Shown: positions 1 through 6,060 of the stretch, in pieces
Position numbering within the stretch: position 1 is the stretch's first letter
Layout: every line of letters starts with the position of its first letter
Origin: Candidatus Methanoplasma sp.
GTDB lineage: Archaea; Thermoplasmatota; Thermoplasmata; Methanomassiliicoccales; Methanomethylophilaceae
Reading direction: 5' to 3'
DNA length: 7,550 nt
Assembly (NCBI GenBank): GCA_031288985.1
Contig: JAITQH010000086.1
Location: 1-7,550 of the forward strand
Made by a program: the position numbers and the translations under genes
The notes under the pieces: model-generated
What the model saw: the letters and a program-made list of their open reading frames with translations, nothing else
The model's database searches: none
Told to the model about the DNA's origin: nothing

Positions 1-20
1 ATCTACAACCATGCAATGAT

Positions 21-1301
21 GTGGCCGGAGAGGATAAACCCGCAACCGATATCGACGGCAGATACCGCCCTCGGATAATTGATAAAAGGGTAGATGAACT
101 GCTGTCCGCATTCGGCGGCATGCTGATAGTAGGACCCAAATGGTGCGGCAAGTCTTGGACAGGAATGCACCATTCGAAATCCGCATTCTTTGTAGGTGAC
201 GAGGATTCGGCGCTGTTTGCGACCCTGGATCCCGAATCGGCGCTCGGCGGAAATGTTCCGCGCCTTATCGACGAATGGCAGGATGTTCCGAAATTATGGG
301 ATATAGCTCGGAGAAACATAGATCTCAGCGGAAAAAAAGGGTTGTACATATTCACAGGATCCACGGCGCCGCCGAAAGATGCAACGCATCATACCGGAAC
401 CGGGCGGTTCGCCGCCATGCGTATGCATACCATGTCGCTGTTCGAGTCCGGCGACAGCAGCGGCGCAGTATCGTTGTCAAAGTTGTTCGACACAGGCAGA
501 GTGGATGCCGCCCGTTCAAACATCGAATACAGAGAAGCCGTCCGCCTGATATGCAGGGGAGGATGGCCGGCCGCCGTCGGCATGAGCGATCGCGAGGCCG
601 CAGACGTCTCCCGCATGTATGTCAGATCGGTTTCCGAATCCGGCATATCCGGCATCGACGGAAAAAGATGGAACAAAATGACCATGCGGCTCATCCTGAA
701 GTCTTTGGCCCGAAACAATGCGACGCTCGTGAAGCCGTCAGTGATAGCTGCGGACATATCAGAAGGAGGGTCGAGCATTTCCGACGGCACGGTGCGCGAC
801 TACCTCGGCGCCCTCAAGTCGATATACCTGATCGAAGAACAGGAGGCGTGGACCCCCTCATTGCGCTCCAGAGCACGCGTCCGCACATCGCCGAAGATTC
901 ACTTTTCGGATCCGTCTCTTGCGGTTGCCGTGCTCAAAGCCTCCTCTGACATTTTGATGAGAGAGGCGCGCACTGCGGGGTTTTTGTTCGAATCGCTCTG
1001 TTACAGGGATCTTTGCGTGTACGCCTCCGCTTTGGACGGCGGCGTATATCATTATCGCGACAACACCGGCCTTGAAGTGGACGAAATAATAGAACTCAGC
1101 GACGGAAGATGGGGGGCCGTCGAAGTAAAACTTGGGACGTTCGAGTTCGACAAAGCGGCAGACAGCCTGTTGTCCCTCAAAGAAAAAGTAGGCCCGACGG
1201 GAGGACCTTCCTTTCTCATGATACTGTGCGCGTCGGGAGGGTTGGCTTACACCAGAGACGACGGCGTCGTCGTTGTGCCCATAGATCTTCTCGGACCGTA
1301 A
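21..1301 (+). CDS. DUF4143-type AAA+ ATPase (ATP-binding protein)
   Basis: This resembles the large prokaryotic family of AAA ATPases with a C-terminal DUF4143 domain, whose biological role is poorly defined. In the 426-residue product, the Walker A motif GPKWCGKS lies at about 38-45, a Walker B-like LIDEWQDVP at about 82-90 and a sensor-like FTGST at 111-115. A family-typical GTGRF...MSLFESG stretch follows at about 126-144. The C-terminal part has a nuclease-like arrangement (E324, D354, then E368-V-K370). The GTG start is provisional. The frame is open to the left edge of the window and no Shine-Dalgarno is visible, so the true start may lie upstream. However, the family-typical YRPRIID segment begins at residue 15, so little is likely to be missing. 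Such genes are patchily distributed and often accessory. Here it sits tail-to-tail beside a tRNA. The family call is firm; its function is unknown. Confidence 0.88.
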   Translation: MAGEDKPATDIDGRYRPRIIDKRVDELLSAFGGMLIVGPKWCGKSWTGMHHSKSAFFVGDEDSALFATLDPESALGGNVPRLIDEWQDVPKLWDIARRNIDLSGKKGLYIFTGSTAPPKDATHHTGTGRFAAMRMHTMSLFESGDSSGAVSLSKLFDTGRVDAARSNIEYREAVRLICRGGWPAAVGMSDREAADVSRMYVRSVSESGISGIDGKRWNKMTMRLILKSLARNNATLVKPSVIAADISEGGSSISDGTVRDYLGALKSIYLIEEQEAWTPSLRSRARVRTSPKIHFSDPSLAVAVLKASSDILMREARTAGFLFESLCYRDLCVYASALDGGVYHYRDNTGLEVDEIIELSDGRWGAVEVKLGTFEFDKAADSLLSLKEKVGPTGGPSFLMILCASGGLAYTRDDGVVVVPIDLLGP

Positions 1302-1368
1302 TGCGTGTTCTCAAAACCAACGCCGATCGGACTCCGAGGGTGAACAAAATGCAATCCCAAACGCGATG

Positions 1369-1391
1369 TCGGACGTTTAAAGATCGTCCGA
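1369..1391 (-). terminator. hairpin beyond the tRNA-Pro 3' end, possible terminator
   Basis: A perfect 7-bp inverted repeat (TCGGACG at 1369-1375, CGTCCGA at 1385-1391) surrounds a 9-nt loop. It lies 10 bp past the encoded CCA of the minus-strand tRNA. A T-rich stretch (TTTTG) follows about 25 nt further along the minus strand. It could help end transcription of the tRNA or of the upstream rpoN operon, or separate it from the convergent ATPase gene. Archaeal termination usually depends on T tracts rather than hairpins, so the functional label is weak even though the repeat itself is certain. Confidence 0.35.
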
Positions 1392-1401
1392 ACAGAGATA
1401 G

Positions 1402-1477
1402 TGGTGGGCCCGCCCGGATTTGAACCGGAGTCAATAGCACCCCAAGCTACAAGGATACCAAGCTACCCCACGGGCCC
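1402..1477 (-). tRNA. tRNA-Pro (anticodon GGG), CCA encoded
   Basis: On the minus strand the sequence folds as a complete cloverleaf. The acceptor stem pairs GGGCCCG (1477-1471) with CGGGCCC, with A73 as discriminator. The D arm carries the GG pair. The anticodon stem is GUAGC/GCUAU with loop UUGGGGU, which gives anticodon GGG. The T stem is UCCGG/CCGGG around loop UUCAAAU. The bases after A73 are CCA, so the 3' CCA is in the DNA. There is no intron. The gene begins 27 nt after the rpoN stop on the same strand with no convincing TATA box of its own, so it may be processed from the end of the ribosomal-protein operon transcript. Confidence 0.95.
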
Positions 1478-1504
1478 ATGATAAGTGGTTTGGTTGTAAG
1501 AGGT

Positions 1505-1696
1505 TTATCCGAGAGGCGCTATCTCTCCGATGAGATCTGCGTGGGATACGATCATCCTGCGGCAACAGTATCTTTCGAATCCCAGATCGTCCAAGACTTT
1601 CTTGGGATCCTCTCCCATGCCTACGCGCTTGACGTATTCGGGGTAGGCGCTGCCCACCACCTTTCCGCATGTGAAACATCTCACCGGTATTATCAT
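1505..1696 (-). CDS. rpoN: DNA-directed RNA polymerase subunit N (Rpb10 homologue)
   Basis: This is the small zinc-binding subunit of archaeal RNA polymerase, equivalent to eukaryotic Rpb10. It helps assemble the subunit D/L platform that holds the catalytic core. The 63-residue length is normal. The N-terminal VRCFTCGK supplies Cys7 and Cys10, and the ERYCCRRM segment supplies Cys44 and Cys45. This is the invariant four-cysteine zinc site of the family. The ATG lies 9 nt after the S9 stop, with only a weak GGCGAT-like Shine-Dalgarno. The gene is the last protein gene of the L18e-L13-S9-rpoN cluster, an arrangement widely conserved in archaea. It is not related to the bacterial sigma-54 gene of the same name. 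Confidence 0.97.
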   Translation of the reverse strand: MIIPVRCFTCGKVVGSAYPEYVKRVGMGEDPKKVLDDLGFERYCCRRMIVSHADLIGEIAPLG

Positions 1697-1705
1697 GATA
1701 TCGCC

Positions 1706-2107
1706 TTAACGGTATGATTTCTGCTTCTTGGCGCGGGCGCCGTGTCCCAAGGGGTTCTTCGGGAGCTTTCTTCTGTCGTCATTGATTATGAGCGTCCTGT
1801 CGTACGCCCTGAAGACAGCCTCAAGCTCTTCATCCTTGTAGTAGTCCACAAGGCCCCGGGCTATGGCGGTTCTGGCCGCCGCCGCCTGGCCCATCACTCC
1901 GCCGCCGTTCACGATGACGGCGATGTCCACTTTCGAGGCCTTCCCCGGAACGAGTCCGAGGGGCTCTTCGATCTTGAGTTTCGCCAGCTCGGGGCTGTAG
2001 ATGTCAAGGGGGACCTTGTTGATGGTGACCTTGCCGTTGCCTGCCCTCACGACCGCCCTTGCGACCGCGGTCTTCCTTTTTCCGCTTGTGTTAACTGCAT
2101 CGGACAT
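1706..2107 (-). CDS. rps9: 30S ribosomal protein S9 (uS9)
   Basis: Small-subunit ribosomal protein uS9, whose C-terminal tail reaches the P-site tRNA. The 133-residue product begins with the family-typical GKRKTAVARAVVRAGNGKVTIN at about 9-30. It contains the GGGVMGQAAAARTAIARGL segment at about 68-86 and ends in the basic tail RAKKQKSYR, with the conserved terminal arginine. The ATG follows the L13 stop by 4 nt. The GAGATGAT sequence overlapping that stop can serve as the ribosome binding site. The gene is the third of the operon driven from the L18e promoter. Confidence 0.97.
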   Translation of the reverse strand: MSDAVNTSGKRKTAVARAVVRAGNGKVTINKVPLDIYSPELAKLKIEEPLGLVPGKASKVDIAVIVNGGGVMGQAAAARTAIARGLVDYYKDEELEAVFRAYDRTLIINDDRRKLPKNPLGHGARAKKQKSYR

Positions 2108-2111
2108 ATGA

Positions 2112-2537
2112 TCATCTCACATTGGATCCCAGGAATTTTGAAACGGCTCCCAGGGTGGTATATTTTCCGGTAATCGCTCTCACTGCGTCTTCGGGCCTGA
2201 CCTTTTCGCAGTCCTCGAACTGTTTGGGGGTGCCGACGAACACGTGAAGTCTTCTGTATGCGTCCCTTCCGGTGGAGGTCTTCCAGGGGATCATGCCTCT
2301 GACGCATCTTTTGAACAGGAGGTCTGCCCTGCGCGGGTAGAACGGTCCCTTTCTCTTGGTGGCGTCTCCGCGGTCCACCTTCTCTTTGAACTGCGCGAAG
2401 ACGAGATCTCTCCGTCCGGTGATGATGATAGCCTCTGAATTGAGGACTACGACCTCTTCGCCGCTGAGGATGCGCGACGCTACGTCGCTTGCAAGCCTTC
2501 CGTGCACAAGGTTCCTTCCATCTATGATTGTGACCAT
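2112..2537 (-). CDS. rpl13: 50S ribosomal protein L13 (uL13)
   Basis: Large-subunit ribosomal protein uL13, 141 residues from the chosen start. The opening VTIIDGRNLVHGRLASDVA, the GPFYPRRADLLFKRCVRGMIPWKT segment (given here as key residues near 66-90) and the GRDAYRRLHVFVG stretch are typical of archaeal uL13. I chose the ATG at 2537 over an in-frame GTG at 2546. GAGGTGA at 2549-2543 is a near-perfect Shine-Dalgarno 5 nt before the ATG and would be consumed by the GTG. That same Shine-Dalgarno contains the L18e stop codon, so the two genes are probably translationally coupled. Confidence 0.96.
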   Translation of the reverse strand: MVTIIDGRNLVHGRLASDVASRILSGEEVVVLNSEAIIITGRRDLVFAQFKEKVDRGDATKRKGPFYPRRADLLFKRCVRGMIPWKTSTGRDAYRRLHVFVGTPKQFEDCEKVRPEDAVRAITGKYTTLGAVSKFLGSNVR

Positions 2538-2542
2538 CAGTA

Positions 2543-2905
2543 TCACCTCAGTATTCTGACATTGGAGCCTTCAGGGTTGGAGTCCATCAGCTCGGCGATC
2601 GTCAGGGTCTTTCCCCCGGCCGCTTTTATTCCGACGGCCGCAGCTTCCGAGAAGCTGTATGCCGCCACTGTCAATTTCTTGGTTACGCTGCCTGCCGCGA
2701 GAACTTTTCCGGGGACGACTACCGTCTCCCCGTCCTTTGCGTATCTTTCGAGTTTGCTCAGGTTCGCTTCGGCCCAGTTACTCTTGGGTTTCTCAAGCCG
2801 AAGCGCGATGTCTCGCCAGATGGCAGCTTCATTCTCCCTCGTCTTCGCCTTAAGATCGTTGATCAAGGCGATGAGTTGGGGATTCGTTTTGAAGCGTTGA
2901 CTCAT
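2543..2905 (-). CDS. rpl18e: 50S ribosomal protein L18e (eL18)
   Basis: Archaeal/eukaryotic large-subunit protein eL18, 120 residues from the chosen start. The body shows NPQLIALINDLKAKTRENEAAIWRDIA early on, then VVVPGKVLAAGSVTKKLTVAAYSFS in the middle (key residues only), and the NVRILR end typical of the family. The frame is open up to 3016, but an upstream start would pass through the promoter. The ATG at 2905 begins the conserved MSQRFKTNP and has a GGGAG sequence about 10 nt upstream. It is the first gene of the operon here. In many archaea rpoD and other ribosomal genes come directly before it, but in this window a promoter and intergenic DNA do. Confidence 0.95.
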   Translation of the reverse strand: MSQRFKTNPQLIALINDLKAKTRENEAAIWRDIALRLEKPKSNWAEANLSKLERYAKDGETVVVPGKVLAAGSVTKKLTVAAYSFSEAAAVGIKAAGGKTLTIAELMDSNPEGSNVRILR

Positions 2906-2950
2906 ATTTCTGACTCTCCCGACATTGGGTAACGGTCGTATGTGGATGTT

Positions 2951-2960
2951 GTTTATAAAG
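2951..2960 (-). promoter_or_regulatory. TATA-box promoter of the L18e-L13-S9-rpoN operon
   Basis: On the minus strand the sequence CTTTATAAAC is a textbook archaeal TATA box. Transcription would start about 25 nt downstream, near 2930, giving a leader of about 25 nt that still includes the GGGAG ribosome binding site before the L18e ATG at 2905. Confidence 0.75.
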
Positions 2961-3200
2961 ATATGTAATCGGCGTTTCGCACCCGTCCCGACGGCGGCCG
3001 TTCCTGCCTCTGCCAAGGTGCAGGCGCCCGCGGCACACGTCCAATGTTGGGGTGCGGGATTCCCATGAGAATCGGCCGTCTGTTATTAAACCTGCCCCCG
3101 ACGGGACGCATTCCGCCGACCTCCGCGCCCGCCGCAGGACATCCGAGCGTGTTTCGATGATGCGCCATGCTCACGCCGCACGGGTTTGCGACTCGGTTTA
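2961..3200. other. non-coding intergenic stretch with inverted repeats
   Basis: No convincing gene lies here. It is GC-rich DNA between two divergent promoters. It contains an imperfect 11-bp inverted repeat (2984-2994 against 3098-3108, 10 of 11 matching). Nested inside is CGGCCG at 2995-3000 and 3073-3078, plus a CCTGC/GCAGG hairpin at 3003-3024. On the minus strand a TATA-like TTTAATAA lies at 3090-3083. This could be a structured RNA gene or only GC-rich spacer. I could not match it to RNase P RNA, SRP RNA, 5S rRNA or a tRNA. Confidence 0.4.
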
Positions 3201-3202
3201 CG

Positions 3203-3215
3203 ATTTAATTTAATA
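3203..3215 (+). promoter_or_regulatory. TATA-box promoter for the TIM-barrel/hxlB operon
   Basis: An AT-rich element ATTTAATTTAATA stands out from GC-rich surroundings. Its distance to the ATG at 3251 predicts a start site near 3235 and a leader of about 15 nt. That leader would contain GGGTGA at 3241-3246, a match to the archaeal Shine-Dalgarno. Confidence 0.65.
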
Positions 3216-3250
3216 CTATCCCAGCTTTAAGGGTTTGTTCGGGTGACCAC

Positions 3251-4294
3251 ATGATAAGATTCGGGCCGGCAGGAATACCTCTCTCATGCAAAGGGCGTAC
3301 GCTCAAAGACGGCATAGAGGATGTTCACAATCTAAGTCTGACGGCGCTCGAGATCCAAATGGTCCGCGCCAACGCATATACCAGGTACCCCGACGAGGAA
3401 GAGGTCGGCCTTGGGATGAAGGACGTCAAAGGAAGCTTTGTCGTCGAGATGATAAGGGACGGGGAGTCCATCATCGACCCCGACGAGCCCATCGGCGAAG
3501 AGGACGAACTTGTCTACATGCCGTCCGGGATCACGGACAGCTTCAGGGAGCTTTACGACGTCGGAGACATGGCGAAAAGGCTTGATGTCAGTCTGTCGCT
3601 CCACACTCCGCATTACATGGACCTGGGGTCCAACAACGAACTCACCGAATCCTGCATGGACAACATACGCCATGCGGGCCTGATTGTCAACGCCCTGAAA
3701 GGCGACATCGTGGTCACCAGCCTCGGCCTGTACACCGGAAGGCTGCCCGACGAGGATATCGACGCGAACATAGCCGAGAATCTGGAGATGCTCACGCTTT
3801 GGTGGAAGGACAACGGCCTGAAGCCGAAGCTCGGCATCGAGATAACGGGCAACCAGTCCGTCTACGGATCGTTGGATCAGATACTCCAGCTGTGCGACGG
3901 CATAGACGGGGTCGTCCCCGTGATAAACTTCCCCCACTATCATTCCAGGACCGACGGGGCGCTGGTGGAGTCGGAGGACTTCTCCGACCTGTTCGCCGCC
4001 GTGGAGCCGTATTGCAAAGGGAGCATGCACGCATCGTTCGCGGGCGTCGAATACGAGGACGGCAACGAAAAGAGGCTGACGCCCATAAAGAAAGGGGACC
4101 TCAAGTTCGAGCCCCTCGCCGAGGCGCTCTGCGACCTGAAGCCCGAGATAACCATAATCTCCGGATCCCCGCTGCTGGAGCACGACGCGATGTACATGAG
4201 GATCATAAACGAGAGGGTGCTCAGCAGAAGGGTGGCGAAGGCCATCAAAGAGCGTAAAAAGTCCGAGCTCGCCGCCGCGACGGCGGAGGAATGA
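3251..4294 (+). CDS. endonuclease IV-like TIM-barrel protein (AP endonuclease family 2 superfamily)
   Basis: The 347-residue protein resembles the xylose-isomerase-like TIM-barrel superfamily that includes endonuclease IV (Nfo). LHTPHYMDLGS at 117-127 corresponds to the first metal-ligand histidine region of Nfo. GIEITG supplies Glu197, where Nfo has its bridging glutamate. NFPHYHSR (227-233) and MHASFAG with His260 align loosely with later ligand histidines. Two canonical positions look altered: VTSLGLYTG occurs where Nfo has a ligand histidine, and Asn227 precedes the His pair where an Asp is expected. An acidic segment at about 48-92 interrupts the N-terminal barrel. It may be a DNA-repair enzyme or a sugar-phosphate isomerase relative; the sequence does not settle this. 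The ATG has GGGTGA 4 nt upstream. Its stop overlaps the start of hxlB (ATGA), so the two are coupled. Confidence 0.8.
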   Translation: MIRFGPAGIPLSCKGRTLKDGIEDVHNLSLTALEIQMVRANAYTRYPDEEEVGLGMKDVKGSFVVEMIRDGESIIDPDEPIGEEDELVYMPSGITDSFRELYDVGDMAKRLDVSLSLHTPHYMDLGSNNELTESCMDNIRHAGLIVNALKGDIVVTSLGLYTGRLPDEDIDANIAENLEMLTLWWKDNGLKPKLGIEITGNQSVYGSLDQILQLCDGIDGVVPVINFPHYHSRTDGALVESEDFSDLFAAVEPYCKGSMHASFAGVEYEDGNEKRLTPIKKGDLKFEPLAEALCDLKPEITIISGSPLLEHDAMYMRIINERVLSRRVAKAIKERKKSELAAATAEE

Positions 4295-4836
4295 TCTTGA
4301 AAGAGACCATGGACTACATCAAAGAGAGCTGCAAACGTGCAGTCTACTCCATACCTCAGGACGATTGGGACGCGCTCATCGACATGATAGTCTCCAAAGA
4401 CCGGATATTCGTGTTCGGGGCCGGGAGGTCCGGACTCATCGGACAGCTTTTCGCGGTGAGAATGGTGCAAATGGGCCTTCAGGTCTACTTTGTGGGGGAC
4501 ATGACCACCCCGATCATAGGAAAGGGCGATCTCGTCCTCCTGATATCCAACACGGGCGATACGGTCTCCGTGTTCACGACCGCCGAGATCGCAAAGCGCA
4601 TGGGCTCATACGTTGTGTCGGTCACGTCGGACCCGAAGAGCAGGCTTGCCAAGGTGTCGGACCGCACGATCGTCGTCAAGACCGTGAAAGACGCACTGTC
4701 CTCCGAGCTGGCGCCTCTGGGAACGATATTTGAGGATACGGTACTGTTCTTTTTCGACTGCCTCGTGCCGGAACTCATGAAAAAGGTCGGCGTGAAAGAA
4801 GAGGACATGCGCCGGAACCACGCAATATGGGTCTGA
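4291..4836 (+). CDS. hxlB: 6-phospho-3-hexuloisomerase (SIS domain)
   Basis: Interconverts D-arabino-hex-3-ulose 6-phosphate and fructose 6-phosphate. In archaea lacking the oxidative pentose phosphate route, this enzyme and hexulose-6-phosphate synthase are thought to make ribulose 5-phosphate from hexose. The 181 residues form a single SIS domain. Visible marks are FGAGRSG at 42-48, the phosphosugar-binding SNTGDT at 86-91, PLGTIFED with Glu148, and the C-terminal RRNHAIW with His177, all typical of the family. No synthase partner lies in the window. The start is uncertain. GGAGGA at 4285-4290 touches the ATG at 4291, whereas the in-frame TTG at 4297 has better spacing; the difference is two residues. 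The gene ends 3 bp from the convergent JAMM gene. Confidence 0.93.
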   Translation: MILKETMDYIKESCKRAVYSIPQDDWDALIDMIVSKDRIFVFGAGRSGLIGQLFAVRMVQMGLQVYFVGDMTTPIIGKGDLVLLISNTGDTVSVFTTAEIAKRMGSYVVSVTSDPKSRLAKVSDRTIVVKTVKDALSSELAPLGTIFEDTVLFFFDCLVPELMKKVGVKEEDMRRNHAIWV

Positions 4837-4839
4837 GCG

Positions 4840-5340
4840 TCACTCCATAACGACCATGCGCACCGTCTCCGGTGCGCCGTCATTGCAGACGAACACCGCA
4901 AACGTCCCCGCATCAGGGTCGATCACCAATGCGAAACCCGCATCATTCCCAAAGATCCCCTCATGAGTTCTGATGTCCGTGTCGGAAAGGTAGCATCCGA
5001 ACCCCGGGTGGGAGTGATACCACCCCACCACCTCGTCCCCGCAGGCGGAATCCATGGATCCGAAAAGCTCCTCCATGCATCCGCGGTCGAACCTGACGCT
5101 GACCTCGTCGGCGTCCAGCTCCGAGGTCGCCGTCCCCGTCACCACGGCATACTCGCCCTCGTCGTCGCAGTATGCGGCGCCCATCATCAGGCCCATGACC
5201 TCCTTCCTGACGGCGGCCCCCGCATCGGCATGAAAGATCATCTCGCGGACGGCGGTCTCGGCCGCGAACAGGCGCACGCCCTTCACCGCACGGGGGCGGT
5301 GCTTCCGTTCGGGTCCGCGGGCGGAGATGACCTTAGGCAT
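4840..5340 (-). CDS. JAMM/MPN+ metalloprotease, Rpn11-like deubiquitinase homologue
   Basis: A 166-residue zinc metalloprotease of the JAMM (MPN+) family, which includes proteasomal Rpn11. It is predicted to cut after the C-terminal Gly-Gly of a ubiquitin-like protein, either to mature it or to release it from targets. All catalytic elements are present: Glu47 in KEVMGLMMG, and HSHP at 109-112 followed by Ser119 and Asp122, giving the spacing H-x-H-P-x6-S-x2-D. The surrounding GWYHSHPGFGCYLSDTDI is strikingly close to eukaryotic Rpn11. Only the single MPN domain is present, after a basic N-terminus of about 20 residues. The frame extends to 5514, but the ATG at 5340 is preferred. It overlaps the E2 stop by 8 nt (ATGCCTAA) and has GGCGGAG just upstream. 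It is the last gene of the ubiquitin-like operon. Confidence 0.93.
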   Translation of the reverse strand: MPKVISARGPERKHRPRAVKGVRLFAAETAVREMIFHADAGAAVRKEVMGLMMGAAYCDDEGEYAVVTGTATSELDADEVSVRFDRGCMEELFGSMDSACGDEVVGWYHSHPGFGCYLSDTDIRTHEGIFGNDAGFALVIDPDAGTFAVFVCNDGAPETVRMVVME

Positions 5341-5818
5341 TGTCTCCGCCGTAGCTGATGGTCGCTTCGATCTTCGGACGGTTGTCTGTGTACCATTCGG
5401 CCGCCTCCATGCAGGAGTTGGTTCCGTAAGGGTTGGCGGGATTCGGATCCGATATAAGGTTCTGCACGCATTTGACGAATGACGGGAGGCTCGACCCGAA
5501 CGACCAGTCGTCAAGGGCTTTCACGCATACGAACCCTCCGTCCTCCGGCATCATGATGTTCGGGTGGAATATGGGGGTCAGCCATTTCGCCCTGGGCCGC
5601 TCGTACGGATACTCTTCCGAAATGACAAGCTTGAAGATATGCATGTCCCCCACGGAGTCCCTGGACACCCTGGCCGGTGTGTTGGCGAGTCCTATCTGCA
5701 GATCTATGGGGAAGTTGGCGTATTCCGGGGTCAGAGGCAGGCTGATGTTCAGATATTCGTTCAGGGCGCGGATCTCGTTGTTAAGCCGTTTTATGAGCAC
5801 AGGGCGGGCGAGTCCCAT
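5333..5818 (-). CDS. E2 ubiquitin-conjugating enzyme-like protein (UBC fold)
   Basis: Predicted to accept a ubiquitin-like protein from E1 as a cysteine thioester and pass it to target lysines. In its 161 residues the UBC landmarks appear in order. EEYPYERPRAKW at 68-79 matches the YPxxPP strand region. FHPNI at 84-88 holds the HPN motif, whose Asn stabilises the reaction. GGFVCVKALDDWS at 94-106 carries the candidate catalytic Cys98 and the conserved Trp105. LISDPNPANPYG (121-132) and EAAEWYTDN (138-146) are the usual helical signature after the active site. HPN and Cys are separated by 10 residues, slightly more than in common eukaryotic E2s. Length is typical of a single-domain E2. The ATG shares one base with the stop of the ubiquitin-like gene (TGATG). 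No RING or HECT E3 adjoins it. Confidence 0.93.
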   Translation of the reverse strand: MGLARPVLIKRLNNEIRALNEYLNISLPLTPEYANFPIDLQIGLANTPARVSRDSVGDMHIFKLVISEEYPYERPRAKWLTPIFHPNIMMPEDGGFVCVKALDDWSFGSSLPSFVKCVQNLISDPNPANPYGTNSCMEAAEWYTDNRPKIEATISYGGDNA

Positions 5819-6060
5819 CAGCGGCCGCCTTCCGGGTCGGGTATCATCTCGATCACGTCGTCATCGTAAAGGTTGATCTCCTCTATCCGCTGGCTCCCGT
5901 TCAGGAGCTTGGATCCCTTTCGGAGGACGTACGCCCCCGCGTCCTTGCCCCAGTATTCCGCCGCGGTGTCCACGATGTCCTCCACGGACTCATTCGGCTC
6001 CAACTCCATCCGTATGGAGGAGTTGTTCAGCGTGTTCACGACCGTCACTCTCACTGTCAT
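5818..6060 (-). CDS. ubiquitin-like modifier protein, ends Gly-Gly-Arg
   Basis: An 80-residue protein of ubiquitin size. The apparent layout is beta-grasp: strands VRVTVVNT (3-10) and SIRMELEP (15-22), a helix SVEDIVDTAAEYW (25-37), a strand AYVLRKGSKLL (43-53), and a last strand DDVIEMIPD (67-75). The C-terminus is PEGGR, with Gly78-Gly79 followed by one arginine, so one residue must be removed before E1 can activate a Gly-Gly end. The JAMM protein two genes downstream is the natural candidate. Lysines at 39, 48 and 51 could in principle accept chains. The ATG overlaps the E1 stop (ATGA) and has a GAGG Shine-Dalgarno 7 nt upstream. Fold alone could also suit a sulfur carrier (SAMP/MoaD/Urm1 type), but the E2 neighbour argues for conjugation. 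Confidence 0.85.
   Translation of the reverse strand: MTVRVTVVNTLNNSSIRMELEPNESVEDIVDTAAEYWGKDAGAYVLRKGSKLLNGSQRIEEINLYDDDVIEMIPDPEGGR

Noticed and set aside
1440..1452. Reading the tRNA anticodon as UGG
   Set aside because: Shifting the loop by one base breaks most of the anticodon stem. The GUAGC/GCUAU stem pairs fully and gives anticodon GGG, still proline.
2906..3016. 37-residue upstream extension of L18e
   Set aside because: It would read through the operon TATA box and predicted transcript start. Archaeal L18e proteins start at the MSQRF-like position.
2953..3174. 73-residue minus-strand frame, or a 37-residue version starting at 3066
   Set aside because: It is rich in Arg/Pro/Gly, ends inside the L18e TATA box and has no ribosome binding site or recognisable domain. 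Its TATA-like element would start transcription after the short version's ATG.
3332..4183. 283-residue open frame on the minus strand
   Set aside because: It lies entirely opposite the TIM-barrel gene, which has a promoter, a ribosome binding site and recognisable motifs. The antisense product shows no family features and is a product of GC-rich codon use.
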